From positions 297,276-361,275 of the forward strand of contig NZ_KZ119600.1 in NCBI RefSeq assembly GCF_002153425.1: a stretch of 64,000 bases of DNA, read 5' to 3'. A model generated the notes under the pieces. The model worked only from the letters and a program-made list of their open reading frames with translations, was not told where the DNA came from and searched no databases. The stretch is from Litchfieldia alkalitelluris (GTDB taxonomy: Bacteria > Bacillota > Bacilli > Bacillales > Salisediminibacteriaceae). Positions 1-8,302 of the stretch are shown here, in pieces. Made by a program: the position numbers and the translations under genes. Each line of letters starts with the position of its first letter. The stretch's first letter is position 1.

Positions 1-90
1 TAACATTGGCTCTTTCCCCGCACTTACTGGCTCAGATGTCCGCAAACAGTGGATCAAAACTCCGCACTCCTGGCTCATTCTGTCCGCAAT
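1..90. repeat. Tandem-like TGGCTCA/TCCGCA repeats, possible insertion-sequence end
   Basis: Two 28-bp imperfect direct repeats (18-45 and 62-89) share CCGCACT, CTGGCTCA and GTCCGCAA. A third partial TGGCTC unit lies at 8-12. Short repeated units close to a terminus are typical of IS21-family ends, so this may be the edge of an element lying outside the window. No transposase is visible here, and the family assignment is a guess. Confidence 0.3.
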
Positions 91-247
91 AATCAGCCTT
101 TTCATACGGTCTCGAACCGATAGGATAACCGAACTGTCGCTCCATCTCAATTATAGTATGAAAGAAAGTGTTGCCGATTTAGAAGCAATTCGAGAAGATT
201 TTGGTGTTAAGGGTTACATTAAGAGGATTTTTATAATTATGGATTAG
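2..247 (+). other. Open frame entering from the window edge, unrecognised
   Basis: The frame is open from the left edge to the TAG at 245-247. Its last part, from an ATG at 158, encodes 29 residues (MKESVADLEAIRE and onward). The 5' half coincides with the repeated DNA at 18-89, so it is not convincingly coding. A rho-independent terminator follows at 291-331, which suggests that some transcript enters from the left. I do not recognise the protein; it may be the tail of a degraded gene. Confidence 0.2.
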
Positions 248-290
248 AAGCAGTAGAAAACATATGAAAACTGATAAATTCAAATTACAA

Positions 291-331
291 AAACCTTGAT
301 TGGCTTTAATGCCTTTCAAGGTTTCTTTTTT
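291..331 (+). terminator. Rho-independent terminator
   Basis: A 9-bp stem (AAACCTTGA at 291-299 with TCAAGGTTT at 316-324) is followed by a T run at 326-331. It ends transcription entering from the left edge. The stretch from 332 to 586 holds no gene that I can support. Confidence 0.75.
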
Positions 332-586
332 GCGGAACAACTTAGATGCAATTGCTTGCTGGATAAGTCTTTTATTGAAGAGTTTGGTTCATTAGAAAAC
401 AAATACTAAACTGTACTTTTCTCAATTCATTAGATTTTGTGGTTTTCACAAATCCTACAATTTGTTTTAAAACAGCCTTTGGAATTTATGATAGAGATAT
501 TTAAAGAAACTATAACAAATGTCATTATTAAGTAGATTCTAAATAACAATGCTAATAATAATAGTTAGCTTTGTGTGACTCTGTTA

Positions 587-1477
587 TTAGAACACATTTT
601 TACTAATTGAAATAAATGTATTAAGCAGTGGTGTGAGTTTTTTGTCTTTATGCCATGAGATGAAATGATAGATCTCCTGTTTTTCCTCATGAGACCAATC
701 AATAATTTTTAATTGACCTTTATCTACTTCTGCTTCTACTACTTCACTGGGTAATAAAGCAATACCTAAATCTGATTTCACACAGTTCTTTAACGTTTCG
801 ATGTTAGTAATTTCATAAGTAGAATTGAATTTAATTTGATAATCTAATAGCATATCTTCTAAAAGGTTTCTATATGAACAACCTTTTTCCGTAAGAATAA
901 GAGTTTCTTCGATTAAATCTTGTAATGTTAATTTTTTGTTCAGTGTCGCTTTATTATTTGGAGAAGACACTAATACTAATTTTCCTTTTGACAACCTAGA
1001 AACCGTAAGATTAAGATCCTCACTTATATCTATTCTAAAACTAAAAGCAAAATCCATCTTACCACTCTGAAGTTCTGACTGGATTTCCCAATGTTTGTGA
1101 ATAGGTTTGATAACCACTTTTACATTTGGAAATAAAATCTTCAACTCTTTTAAAACTTTTGGTAGCTTATATGCACATTGGCTTTCGGTTGCACCAACTA
1201 CAATAGTACTTGTCATATTGTTATCGTAATTAATCTCGTCAATAGCTGATTGATATTGAGAGATAATGGTGTTGGAGTAGACTTGAAATTTCTCTCCAAA
1301 TGGTGTTAATACTAATTTATTTCCAAGCCTTTCAAAAAGGTTGACCCCTAGTTCACCCTCTAAGCTTTTAATTTGAGAAGTCACACTAGACTGAGCATAG
1401 TTTAAAATCTCAGCAGTCTTGGTAAAATTTAATGTCTTACTCGCCATCTGAAATGTTAATAATTGCTTCATATCCAC
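587..1477 (-). CDS. LysR-family transcriptional regulator
   Basis: This is a 296-residue LysR-type regulator, the usual length for the family. Residues 1-60 form the winged helix-turn-helix (TAEILNYAQSSVTSQIKSLE, then LGVNLFERLG). The rest is the periplasmic-binding-like effector domain. The start is the GTG at 1477, preceded by a GGAG; an in-frame ATG lies two codons downstream. It is transcribed away from the LysW operon across a 140-bp shared promoter region, the classical arrangement for a LysR protein that controls the divergent operon. The inducer cannot be read from the sequence. Because the target operon makes a carrier-bound amino acid derivative, a pathway intermediate is a reasonable guess. 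Confidence 0.9.
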   Translation of the reverse strand: MDMKQLLTFQMASKTLNFTKTAEILNYAQSSVTSQIKSLEGELGVNLFERLGNKLVLTPFGEKFQVYSNTIISQYQSAIDEINYDNNMTSTIVVGATESQCAYKLPKVLKELKILFPNVKVVIKPIHKHWEIQSELQSGKMDFAFSFRIDISEDLNLTVSRLSKGKLVLVSSPNNKATLNKKLTLQDLIEETLILTEKGCSYRNLLEDMLLDYQIKFNSTYEITNIETLKNCVKSDLGIALLPSEVVEAEVDKGQLKIIDWSHEEKQEIYHFISWHKDKKLTPLLNTFISISKNVF

Positions 1478-1617
1478 TAAACTCCACTCCTATCGATAAT
1501 TCCGATTCACCCCATCAGTTTTTCCGACTGGGATATATAACCATATTATCATATAATTAACTTGTTCAGATAGGAAGTAACAATAATTTCAAATTCGAAA
1601 ACATAGGAGGAATTTAA
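1478..1617. promoter_or_regulatory. Divergent promoter region between the LysR gene and the LysW operon
   Basis: This is 140 bp of AT-rich DNA between divergent genes. It contains CCCATCAG...CTGGG and the palindromic ATTATCATATAAT, which may be operator or -10 elements. The ribosome site of the operon is AGGAGG at 1605-1610, eight bases before the TTG at 1618. A LysR box is expected here, but I cannot place it with certainty. Confidence 0.5.
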
Positions 1618-1791
1618 TTGAATAACCTTAGTTGCTTAGTTTGTCAATCTGATATCAAATTTGGGAATGAGTCTTTTGTTGGTGAAATCATTGAATGCTC
1701 GGACTGCGGAGAAGAACATGAAGTTGTAGAAGAAAATGGATCTTTGACAATTGGTTTAGCACCGGAGATCGAAGAATCGTGGGGAGAATAA
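1618..1791 (+). CDS. lysW: LysW-type amino-group carrier protein
   Basis: This 57-residue protein starts at a TTG behind a strong AGGAGG. It has two zinc-knuckle pairs, CLVC (residues 6-9) and CSDC (27-30), separated by a short strand region. It ends in EESWGE, very close to the EDWGE tail of LysW proteins. In characterised LysW systems the terminal glutamate gamma-carboxyl is joined by an isopeptide bond to the alpha-amino group of the substrate, and the acidic body of the carrier presents the substrate to later enzymes. The next genes are LysX, LysY, LysZ and LysK homologues, which confirms the call. It opens an operon running to about 10.48 kb. I take it as the carrier of a dedicated pathway rather than of lysine or arginine supply, because transketolase, DegT and exporter genes follow. 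Confidence 0.92.
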   Translation: MNNLSCLVCQSDIKFGNESFVGEIIECSDCGEEHEVVEENGSLTIGLAPEIEESWGE

Positions 1792-1800
1792 ACCTAGCCT

Positions 1801-2676
1801 ATGAGAGTTTTAATATGTGTTACTAAGTTACGAGATGAAGAAAAGATGATCATTAGCCAGCTAAATCAAAAGAATATAGAAGTAAAAGTCATCTTAGATT
1901 CCATGAGTCTTCCTCTAGAAGAAATATTCCAAGGGAGATTTAATTTAGCGATTATTCGTTGTTTGTCCCAATTAGAAGGGAAAAAAAGAGCTCGGATTCT
2001 AGAAAGTGCTGGGTTACGAACAATGAATAATTCAAAGGCCATTAACATATGTACTGATAAAATTCTTCAAGCCGTAATGTTTCAATAAAATGATATCCCT
2101 CAACCCGATTATATAATTGCATTTACACCTGCCGATTTAATGAAAAGACCATTTAAATTAGGAAACGAATTTTTAATTAAGCCGGCAACTTCTTCATGGG
2201 GACGAGGGATCAGTTTAATTGAAAACGAAAGATGCTTAGAGGCTTGGATAGCTGCAAGAGAGTCTTTGGATGTGAAGAATAAAGAATTCCCTGTTCTTGC
2301 CCAGGAGTTCATAAATAAAGGGGATTTTGATGTTCGTGTCGTTATTATTGGAGAATTGCCTGTCGTGGCTTTTAAACGAGTATCCGAAGAATCGTGGAAG
2401 ACAAATACGCATTTAGGTGCTTCCGTATTTCCAATACCAATTGATAATGAAATAAATGAATTGGTTCACCAGATTGTGAAAACCATAGGAGAAGGTGTTT
2501 ATGGTTTAGATTTATTATATGACTTTGCCCAAGAGAAATACGTAGTTTGTGAAATTAATCAAAATCCTGAATTTGCACAATCTTCGAAAATACACAAAGT
2601 TGACATTCCATTTTTTTTAGCAGATTACGTATATGATGTCATTCATCTAGAACGAGAGGAGAAAGTATATGGATAA
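1801..2676 (+). pseudogene. lysX: LysX/ArgX-type ATP-grasp ligase interrupted by one in-frame TAA
   Basis: This is the ligase expected to join glutamate (or a related amino acid) to the LysW C-terminus. Read in one frame it is about 291 residues, normal for LysX. The N-terminal part (1801-2088) has the IRCLSQ element and ends at a TAA (2086-2088). The same frame then continues NDIPQPDY and into the ATP-grasp core from 2140: IKPATSSWGRG (ATP binding), DVRVVIIGE, and EINQNPEF in place of the NHTMEF-type metal and substrate motif. The stop sits where LysX proteins have Lys/Gln in xAGLPQP, so one substitution (AAA, CAA or GAA to TAA) explains it. It could be a real nonsense mutation, a sequencing error, suppression, or two polypeptides that assemble. 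The ORF restarting at ATG 2140 has no strong ribosome site. Confidence 0.8.
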
Positions 2677-3289
2677 AAAGAAGCAATTTCAAATATCTTT
2701 TGTTTTATCTAGGGTCTTAAATTCGGGGATTATTATGAGTATTGAAAAGAATGAGAAAGAAATAAATGGACTTGAGAAATTGGTAGCCCAAATCACAAAA
2801 TTATCTTATGTTTCTGTTTTTAATAGCTATACAGGAGCTCTTCACGGAGCTCTTAATGGTAAGGATATAGTACATGGAGATTTTGTTACATTATCAAATA
2901 CATCAGAAAATGAACAAAAGTTTCTAAATTGGTTAGGTGTTTTTAATCTAAATAATAATGAAACTGATGCATTTGATAGGATATCGGTAAGTTGGGATAA
3001 CATTAGTGATTTTGAAAAAGTCCTTCTGAATCATTCAACAGTGGTTGTGGATCTGACTGATTTAGGATTTGGACCATGTGCTGTAGTTGCTACGGATGAA
3101 AAGTCAGTATGGGAGAAATCTGAAAGGCTTAAGATATTTGGAGCTTTTGATCTCCGTACAATGTGGACTCAAGAAGAAAGTCATCCAGACATCCAGCCTG
3201 GTATTCAGTTTAATTACAGAGTTAGCCCTTTGGTTGCTGCTTGTGCCAAGGTATCTTTGATAAAAAGAGGTGTAGCTGTTGAGAACTGA
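2669..3289 (+). CDS. Truncated, lysine-less DegT/DnrJ aminotransferase-like protein
   Basis: This 206-residue protein starts at the ATG at 2669 behind GAGGAG and overlaps the ligase stop by 8 nt. NSYTGALHGAL near residue 50 copies the NSGTSALHLAL turn of DegT aminotransferases, followed by GDFVTLSNT (compare GDEVITPSFT). FNYRVSPLVAACAKVSLI near the C-terminus mimics the YNYRMSELQAALG segment. The central region with the PLP-binding lysine is missing, and the protein is half the usual length. It therefore looks like a catalytically dead paralogue. The next gene is the complete enzyme, with overlapping coding ends, so a heterodimer with a regulatory or scaffold half is possible. It could instead be a decaying duplicate. 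The family call rests on a few motifs only. Confidence 0.6.
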   Translation: MDKKKQFQISFVLSRVLNSGIIMSIEKNEKEINGLEKLVAQITKLSYVSVFNSYTGALHGALNGKDIVHGDFVTLSNTSENEQKFLNWLGVFNLNNNETDAFDRISVSWDNISDFEKVLLNHSTVVVDLTDLGFGPCAVVATDEKSVWEKSERLKIFGAFDLRTMWTQEESHPDIQPGIQFNYRVSPLVAACAKVSLIKRGVAVEN

Positions 3290-4598
3290 TTTTTTTAAAA
3301 AACCACTAGATTTTCCTTCAGAGGAAATGATTTATGAAAACCTAGCTTATTTTGGTGGAAAAGCCATTCTTCCTGAAGACAACAGAAAGACAAATTTCCC
3401 ATACATTACAAAAGAAGATATTATGCAGATGTTGATTTCTATTCAACATGAGCCGAACAAAGTTATAGATGAATTTGCTAACAAATATAGGGGGTATGTT
3501 GGTGCTAATTATGCGATTCCTACAGCAAGTGGCACATCGAGTTTACACCTAGCTTTAGTAGGAGCAGGTGTTCAACCCGGCGATGAAGTTATTATCCCTA
3601 ATTTCACATTTATAGCTACAGCTCAGGCTGTAGTGGCTGCAAAAGCAATTCCTGTTTTTACGGATATTGATCCGAAGACATACTGTATGGATGTTACACA
3701 AGTAGAGGAATTGATTACTTCTAAGACAAAAGCAATTATGCCTGTCCATGTCCATGGGCTTCCTGCTGACCTTCCACAATTACAAGAGATTTGTTATAAA
3801 CATGGCATAAAACTTGTCGAAGATGCGTCTCATGCACATTCAGCTTCAATTGATAACAAAGTATGTGGATCTATTGGGGACGCTGCTGGACAGAGTCTAA
3901 TGGCAGATAAAAATTTTCCTGTAGGTGGAGAAGGTGGGATCGCGTTTTTTAAAAAAGAAGAGGACTATAACCGTGCTTTAGAATTCCTAGATGCTTCTGG
4001 GATTGACTACAGAATGTCATGGATAGCTGCAGCTTTTGGAATTAGTCAATTGGAGAGACTTCCTTATTACGATAAAGTGAGGGCACGTAATGCGCAATTT
4101 TTAAGTGACGCACTAGAAGAAACAGATTTGTTTATCCCTCCCTACGTCCCGGAAGGTTATCGACACAGCTATAATATGTACCGGATAAAATTAAATCCAG
4201 CAGCCAAGGGGTTAGAAGATTTAGAAGATTATAAGGTTAAGGAAGCTATCCAACGGATTATTATGGAAGAAGGAATTTTTGCAAGGGAATGGCAAAATCG
4301 TCCAATTCCTGGGCATCTACCATTCAAAAATCAAAAAGGATTTGGTAATCAGTATCCTTTTAGTCTAAGTGAAGTAAATAGGAAGTATAAGGTGTCTGAT
4401 TATCCTCAAACTTTAGATATGTTTCGAAATACGTTAACAATCTGTAGAGAACTAAGATCTCCAATCGAATATGAGAGAATTCAATCTTACGCACTAGCAT
4501 TCAAGAAAATAGATCAAAATCCAGATATGATTCGTAAGGTGGTAGAAGAAATTGGAGAATTAGAATTACCATACGAAAAGGATGCTAGATTAGGATGA
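3279..4598 (+). CDS. DegT/DnrJ/EryC1-family PLP aminotransferase
   Basis: The TTG start at 3279 follows AGAGGTG, overlapping the previous gene by 11 nt. The product is 439 residues. It carries the PLP-phosphate loop (ASGTSSLHLAL), the GDEVIIPNFTFIATAQA segment, the cofactor aspartate in VEDASHAH, and the aldimine lysine in MADKNFPVGGEGG (about K211). These enzymes transaminate keto groups, mostly of nucleotide sugars but also of other polyhydroxy substrates. In this operon the likely substrate is the ketone made when transketolase extends the carrier-bound semialdehyde, which would be a 6-amino-forming step as in DADH biosynthesis. That role is inferred from context. It overlaps the LysY gene by the ATGA quadruplet, indicating translational coupling. 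Confidence 0.85.
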   Translation: MRTDFFKKPLDFPSEEMIYENLAYFGGKAILPEDNRKTNFPYITKEDIMQMLISIQHEPNKVIDEFANKYRGYVGANYAIPTASGTSSLHLALVGAGVQPGDEVIIPNFTFIATAQAVVAAKAIPVFTDIDPKTYCMDVTQVEELITSKTKAIMPVHVHGLPADLPQLQEICYKHGIKLVEDASHAHSASIDNKVCGSIGDAAGQSLMADKNFPVGGEGGIAFFKKEEDYNRALEFLDASGIDYRMSWIAAAFGISQLERLPYYDKVRARNAQFLSDALEETDLFIPPYVPEGYRHSYNMYRIKLNPAAKGLEDLEDYKVKEAIQRIIMEEGIFAREWQNRPIPGHLPFKNQKGFGNQYPFSLSEVNRKYKVSDYPQTLDMFRNTLTICRELRSPIEYERIQSYALAFKKIDQNPDMIRKVVEEIGELELPYEKDARLG

Positions 4599-5638
4599 GC
4601 TCAACAATTAAAACAGCAATTTTAGGTGGCGGAGGCTTTGTTGGGATGGAAATTTACAGAATATTAAAGAAACAAGTGAATGTTTCTATTGAATTTGTTT
4701 CCTCCGAATCATTAGTTGATCAGCCTGTCGAGAAGTACTACCGGATGTTCAAAAATAAAAATAAGCAGTTGAAGTTTAAACCGATTAGTCAACTTGAAGA
4801 TGGGTATGACGTTATATTCTCATGTCTCCCTACAGGAGTTTTACCTATATATATTGATAGAATTAAGTCTAAATCTAAAGTTATTTTTAATGTAAGTGGA
4901 GATTTTAGACTTCAAGATCAGTATCAATTAGAAAAATACTATCCACAAACACTTAATACAAATACTTACTTAGAATCACAGTATTATATCCCTGAATTTC
5001 ACGAATTAGATAAAGAGTCTAAAATCATTAATTTACCAGGATGTATGGCTGTAGCTAGTATTTATTCTCTTTATCCCTTGGTGAAGAACAATTTGATTGA
5101 AAACAAAATTGTAATTGATGCCAAGACAGGATCGAGTGGGGGCGGGAAGAAATCTACGGAACATCCAGCTGAGAGAGCTCACAATTTGCGGCCACATAAG
5201 GTTCATGGTCATCGTCATAAACCTGAAATATGTCATGTCTTTGAAAGTATGTTTGGAATTGCCTTGGACCTGCAGTTTTCTACATATAGTTTAGACTTAC
5301 CTCGTGGAATTATGGTAACTTCTTACACTCAATTAAAAGAAGATATTTCAGAAATTGATGTCAAAAAGTCATACTTTCGTGATTATAAAGGGATGCCATT
5401 TATTGATTATATAAAAGATACTAGAGGGGGACGATTTAATCCGATGATTAAATCTGTAGCAGGGACTAACAGAGTGGAAGTCGCTGCTTATGTAGATGGT
5501 AGAAATTGTGTTTCAATTTGTACATTAGACAATCTGATTAAAGGGGCTGCTGGGCAAGCTATCCAAGCATTTAATCAATATTTCGGATACCCAGAGTTCC
5601 AGTCCTTAAATTTTCATAATGAAGGGATGTGGCCATAA
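4595..5638 (+). CDS. lysY: LysY/ArgC-type carrier-glutamyl-phosphate reductase
   Basis: This is a 347-residue NADPH-dependent semialdehyde dehydrogenase. The N-terminal nucleotide-binding loop is LGGGGFVGMEIYRIL. The catalytic cysteine is in NLPGCMAVAS, and TGSSGGGKK and the His-rich HKVHGHRHKPEI follow, as in N-acetyl-gamma-glutamyl-phosphate reductases. LysY enzymes reduce the LysW-bound gamma-phosphate to the aldehyde. Placement directly after a LysW/LysX pair and before a LysZ kinase supports action on carrier-bound glutamyl phosphate rather than acetylglutamyl phosphate. The start at 4595 overlaps the upstream stop (ATGA). The stop at 5638 lies 10 nt inside the next gene. Confidence 0.88.
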   Translation: MSSTIKTAILGGGGFVGMEIYRILKKQVNVSIEFVSSESLVDQPVEKYYRMFKNKNKQLKFKPISQLEDGYDVIFSCLPTGVLPIYIDRIKSKSKVIFNVSGDFRLQDQYQLEKYYPQTLNTNTYLESQYYIPEFHELDKESKIINLPGCMAVASIYSLYPLVKNNLIENKIVIDAKTGSSGGGKKSTEHPAERAHNLRPHKVHGHRHKPEICHVFESMFGIALDLQFSTYSLDLPRGIMVTSYTQLKEDISEIDVKKSYFRDYKGMPFIDYIKDTRGGRFNPMIKSVAGTNRVEVAAYVDGRNCVSICTLDNLIKGAAGQAIQAFNQYFGYPEFQSLNFHNEGMWP

Positions 5639-7518
5639 TTACTCAATTGTACGTTATTAAGGTGGGGAGTAGTACAGCTCTTTCTTCGAATCATACCGTT
5701 TTTGAACAGATTCGGAAAATTTCGGATAAAGGGAACCAAGTTCTTTTAATCATTGGTGGAGCTACAGGTATAGTGGAATATTATGAGCAAATCCAAAGGA
5801 AAGAGTCATATTTGGAACTGAGTAATGGTGTTCAGGCCAGGTATTGCAATCGAGAAGAAATGAATCATATCTATAATGCTTATGACCAAGTCATGATTCC
5901 TTCCATAAAAAACAATTTACAACACCTTGGATTAAAAACGTATGTACAATGTGCGGGAGACCAAGGTGTTGTAACTGGGAAACAAGGTCCTCCCCTTAGA
6001 GCTAGAGTAAACGGTAAGAAGAGAATTGTGCGAGATTCTTTGTATGGTTCTTACTTTGATTGTGAAACCCAATTGATCCACTCATTACTAAACGATTTTC
6101 ACGTTGTCTGTTTCACACCTCCTATTAAGGATTCAGAGAATCCGAGTAATTATCTAAATATTGATGCTGATATGCTAGCAGCACATTTATCTGTTCATAT
6201 GAAAGCTCATCATCTAAGGTTTGTTACGGGAACTAACGGCCTATTAAAAGATATTGATAAACCATCATCAACCATCAAAAATATTTACTCTAATGATTCT
6301 TTAGAATTTGTAAAAGGGAGAATGAAACAAAAAGTACGGGCAGCTCAACTAGCCATTAAAGATGGAATAAGTGATGTCTGCATAATGGGTCCTTCAATGG
6401 AACCTCAAAAGTCGACATGGTTTTGGAATATGGATGGATATAACAATAACTATGATATTATCAATAAAATTGTTCGTATACCTTCTGTATCTAGAAATGA
6501 AGAAGAACTTACAAATTATCTATTACACAACATCCAATTTCCTGGGGTTAAAAATTCAATAGATCCAGCAGGCAACATTGTATTTGAAAAGGGGGCTGGA
6601 GAACAAACTCTTTTGTTACTAGGTCATGTAGATACCGTTCCTTATTTATGGAAAGTAACAAATGATGAAAAGATGATTACTGGAAGAGGTGCCGTAGATG
6701 CGAAAGGATGTTTTGCAAATTTCATTCAGATGTTAAGAGATGTGGAAGTTCCGAAAAACGGTAAATTAAAAGTCATTGGAGCTGTAGAAGAAGAAGTATC
6801 TTCATCTGCAGGAGCTTATTACGTAAGAGATCATCATCCAGCTGATGCTGTGATTATTGGTGAACCAAGCGGAGAACATAATCTTACTTTAGGTTACCAT
6901 GGATTACTTAAATTAGGCGTTACAATTCAAAAAAGCCAAAAACATAGTGCGTCTAGGGATAATGTAAGTGTGGCAGACCTTTATTACTCTATAAAAAAAG
7001 ATTTAGAAGAAAGGGTAAAGGCAGTCGATTCAAATCATGTAGTAACCACAACCAGGATTAATCAACATAAAAGAGAAAATATAGATGTCTTAGAAGCGAT
7101 CTTAAACTTTAGAATCTCTCCAGGAATAAATGTTGATTACCTAAAAAAACTCAATTTAAAGATTTCTGAAGAAGTAACTATTAATGTCTTGAGAGCTACA
7201 CCAGGATATATGAATAAAAGGAATTGCCCATTAGTCAAATCATTTGCTAAGAGTATGGCTTCGGAAAAAGTGAAAATTAAGTATCTGAAAAAAACAGGAA
7301 CGAGCGACATGAATACCTTGGCAACTAAATGGGTTAATACACCCATGGTAGCTTATGGACCTGGCGATTCCCATCTTGACCACACAAATGAAGAATTTCA
7401 AATATATGAGGACCTGGATCGTTCTAGGACTATATTAAAAGGTGCTATTGACCAATGGTTTTCTCATTTATCGGAGGTGGAGACCGTTGATCATCAATCA
7501 AAAGTTACTCACTATTGA
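5629..7518 (+). CDS. Fused LysZ-type amino acid kinase and LysK-type M20 carboxypeptidase
   Basis: This 629-residue protein joins two enzymes that are normally separate. Residues 1-265 are an amino acid kinase (VIKVGSS, IIGGATGIV, LNIDADMLAA, KGRMKQKVRAAQLAI), as in LysZ, which phosphorylates the gamma-carboxyl of the LysW-bound substrate. Residues 270-625 are an M20 metallopeptidase: GHVDTVP and VDAKG (metal ligands), EEEVSSSAGA (catalytic Glu), IGEPSG, and a C-terminal GDSHLDHTNEE. LysK cleaves the isopeptide bond and frees the product from the carrier. The GTG at 5629 is only just downstream of GAAGGG; a TTG at 5644 is an alternative start. Fusing the first activating step to the last release step ties the whole cycle to one polypeptide and strongly supports a carrier-based pathway. 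Confidence 0.88.
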   Translation: MAIITQLYVIKVGSSTALSSNHTVFEQIRKISDKGNQVLLIIGGATGIVEYYEQIQRKESYLELSNGVQARYCNREEMNHIYNAYDQVMIPSIKNNLQHLGLKTYVQCAGDQGVVTGKQGPPLRARVNGKKRIVRDSLYGSYFDCETQLIHSLLNDFHVVCFTPPIKDSENPSNYLNIDADMLAAHLSVHMKAHHLRFVTGTNGLLKDIDKPSSTIKNIYSNDSLEFVKGRMKQKVRAAQLAIKDGISDVCIMGPSMEPQKSTWFWNMDGYNNNYDIINKIVRIPSVSRNEEELTNYLLHNIQFPGVKNSIDPAGNIVFEKGAGEQTLLLLGHVDTVPYLWKVTNDEKMITGRGAVDAKGCFANFIQMLRDVEVPKNGKLKVIGAVEEEVSSSAGAYYVRDHHPADAVIIGEPSGEHNLTLGYHGLLKLGVTIQKSQKHSASRDNVSVADLYYSIKKDLEERVKAVDSNHVVTTTRINQHKRENIDVLEAILNFRISPGINVDYLKKLNLKISEEVTINVLRATPGYMNKRNCPLVKSFAKSMASEKVKIKYLKKTGTSDMNTLATKWVNTPMVAYGPGDSHLDHTNEEFQIYEDLDRSRTILKGAIDQWFSHLSEVETVDHQSKVTHY

Positions 7519-8302
7519 TCGTTTAGAAGTCAGAAGTCTTGAGGAATTATCCAAAAAAGCAAGGGAGACTATTGTAGAGATTGCAGCTACAGATACTGGC
7601 TGTCATATAGGAGGAAGCCTTTCTGTAATTGATATGTTGATTGCATTATTTGTTAAATTTCATTCAGATGATCAAAGCCAAATTATATTAAGCAAAGGAC
7701 ATGCTGCTGCAGCCTTGTATTCTGTTCTATATGTTAAAGGTATCTTAAAAGACAACCCTGCAGAAAGTTATGGAAAAAGTGACTCTTTATTAACGGGACA
7801 TCCTAACCATAAAATCATAGGAATTCCCTATTCGACTGGAAGTTTAGGGCACGGCATTCCTTATGCAGCTGGATGGGCTCTTGCTCAGAAATTAAAAGGA
7901 TCGAATGGAATTGGAGTAGCGGTGTGTGGAGACGGTGAACTTCAAGAAGGGCTTTGTTGGGAGACATTCCAAGTGGTGCAGGCGAAACAAATTCATAACT
8001 TTGTGTGTGTAGTAGATATAAATGGGGCTCAAAATGATGGATATGTCCATACTATCTCCTCTTTAGAAAATCTTAGAGAACGGTTCGAGTCGTTTGGATT
8101 CGAGACGTTAGAGATTAATGGACATGATTTTGAAGAAATAATTAGATCATTAAACATAATTGGTAGATCTTCAAAGCCCTTAGCAATCTTGGCTCATACA
8201 GTTAAAGGAAAAGGTGTACCGGATATTGAAGGAAATCCCAATTCCCACTATGCAAAGATCCCTCAACGTTTAAAAAACAAATGGAAAAGGAGTATTTTAT
8301 GA
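7487..8302 (+). CDS. Transketolase N-terminal subunit (ThDP-binding)
   Basis: I place the start at the TTG at 7487, behind GGAGGTGG, 32 nt inside the previous gene. Longer frames upstream have no ribosome site. The product is 271 residues. SKGHAAAALYSVL and the ThDP/Mg motif GDGELQEG, with a following IN at about 30 residues, mark the pyrophosphate-binding half of transketolase. Together with the next gene it makes one complete enzyme, the split form common in secondary metabolism. Transketolase moves a two-carbon ketol unit onto an aldehyde. The aldehyde here should be the carrier-bound glutamate semialdehyde made by the LysY homologue. Split transketolases perform this step in the Streptomyces vazabitide pathway. 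The C2 donor is not evident. Confidence 0.88.
   Translation: MIINQKLLTIDRLEVRSLEELSKKARETIVEIAATDTGCHIGGSLSVIDMLIALFVKFHSDDQSQIILSKGHAAAALYSVLYVKGILKDNPAESYGKSDSLLTGHPNHKIIGIPYSTGSLGHGIPYAAGWALAQKLKGSNGIGVAVCGDGELQEGLCWETFQVVQAKQIHNFVCVVDINGAQNDGYVHTISSLENLRERFESFGFETLEINGHDFEEIIRSLNIIGRSSKPLAILAHTVKGKGVPDIEGNPNSHYAKIPQRLKNKWKRSIL

Noticed and set aside
4595-7518. Reading these as ordinary arginine genes argC, argB and argE.
   Set aside because: The LysW gene upstream, the kinase-peptidase fusion, and the transketolase and DegT partners fit the carrier pathway better; acetyltransferase and later arg genes are missing.
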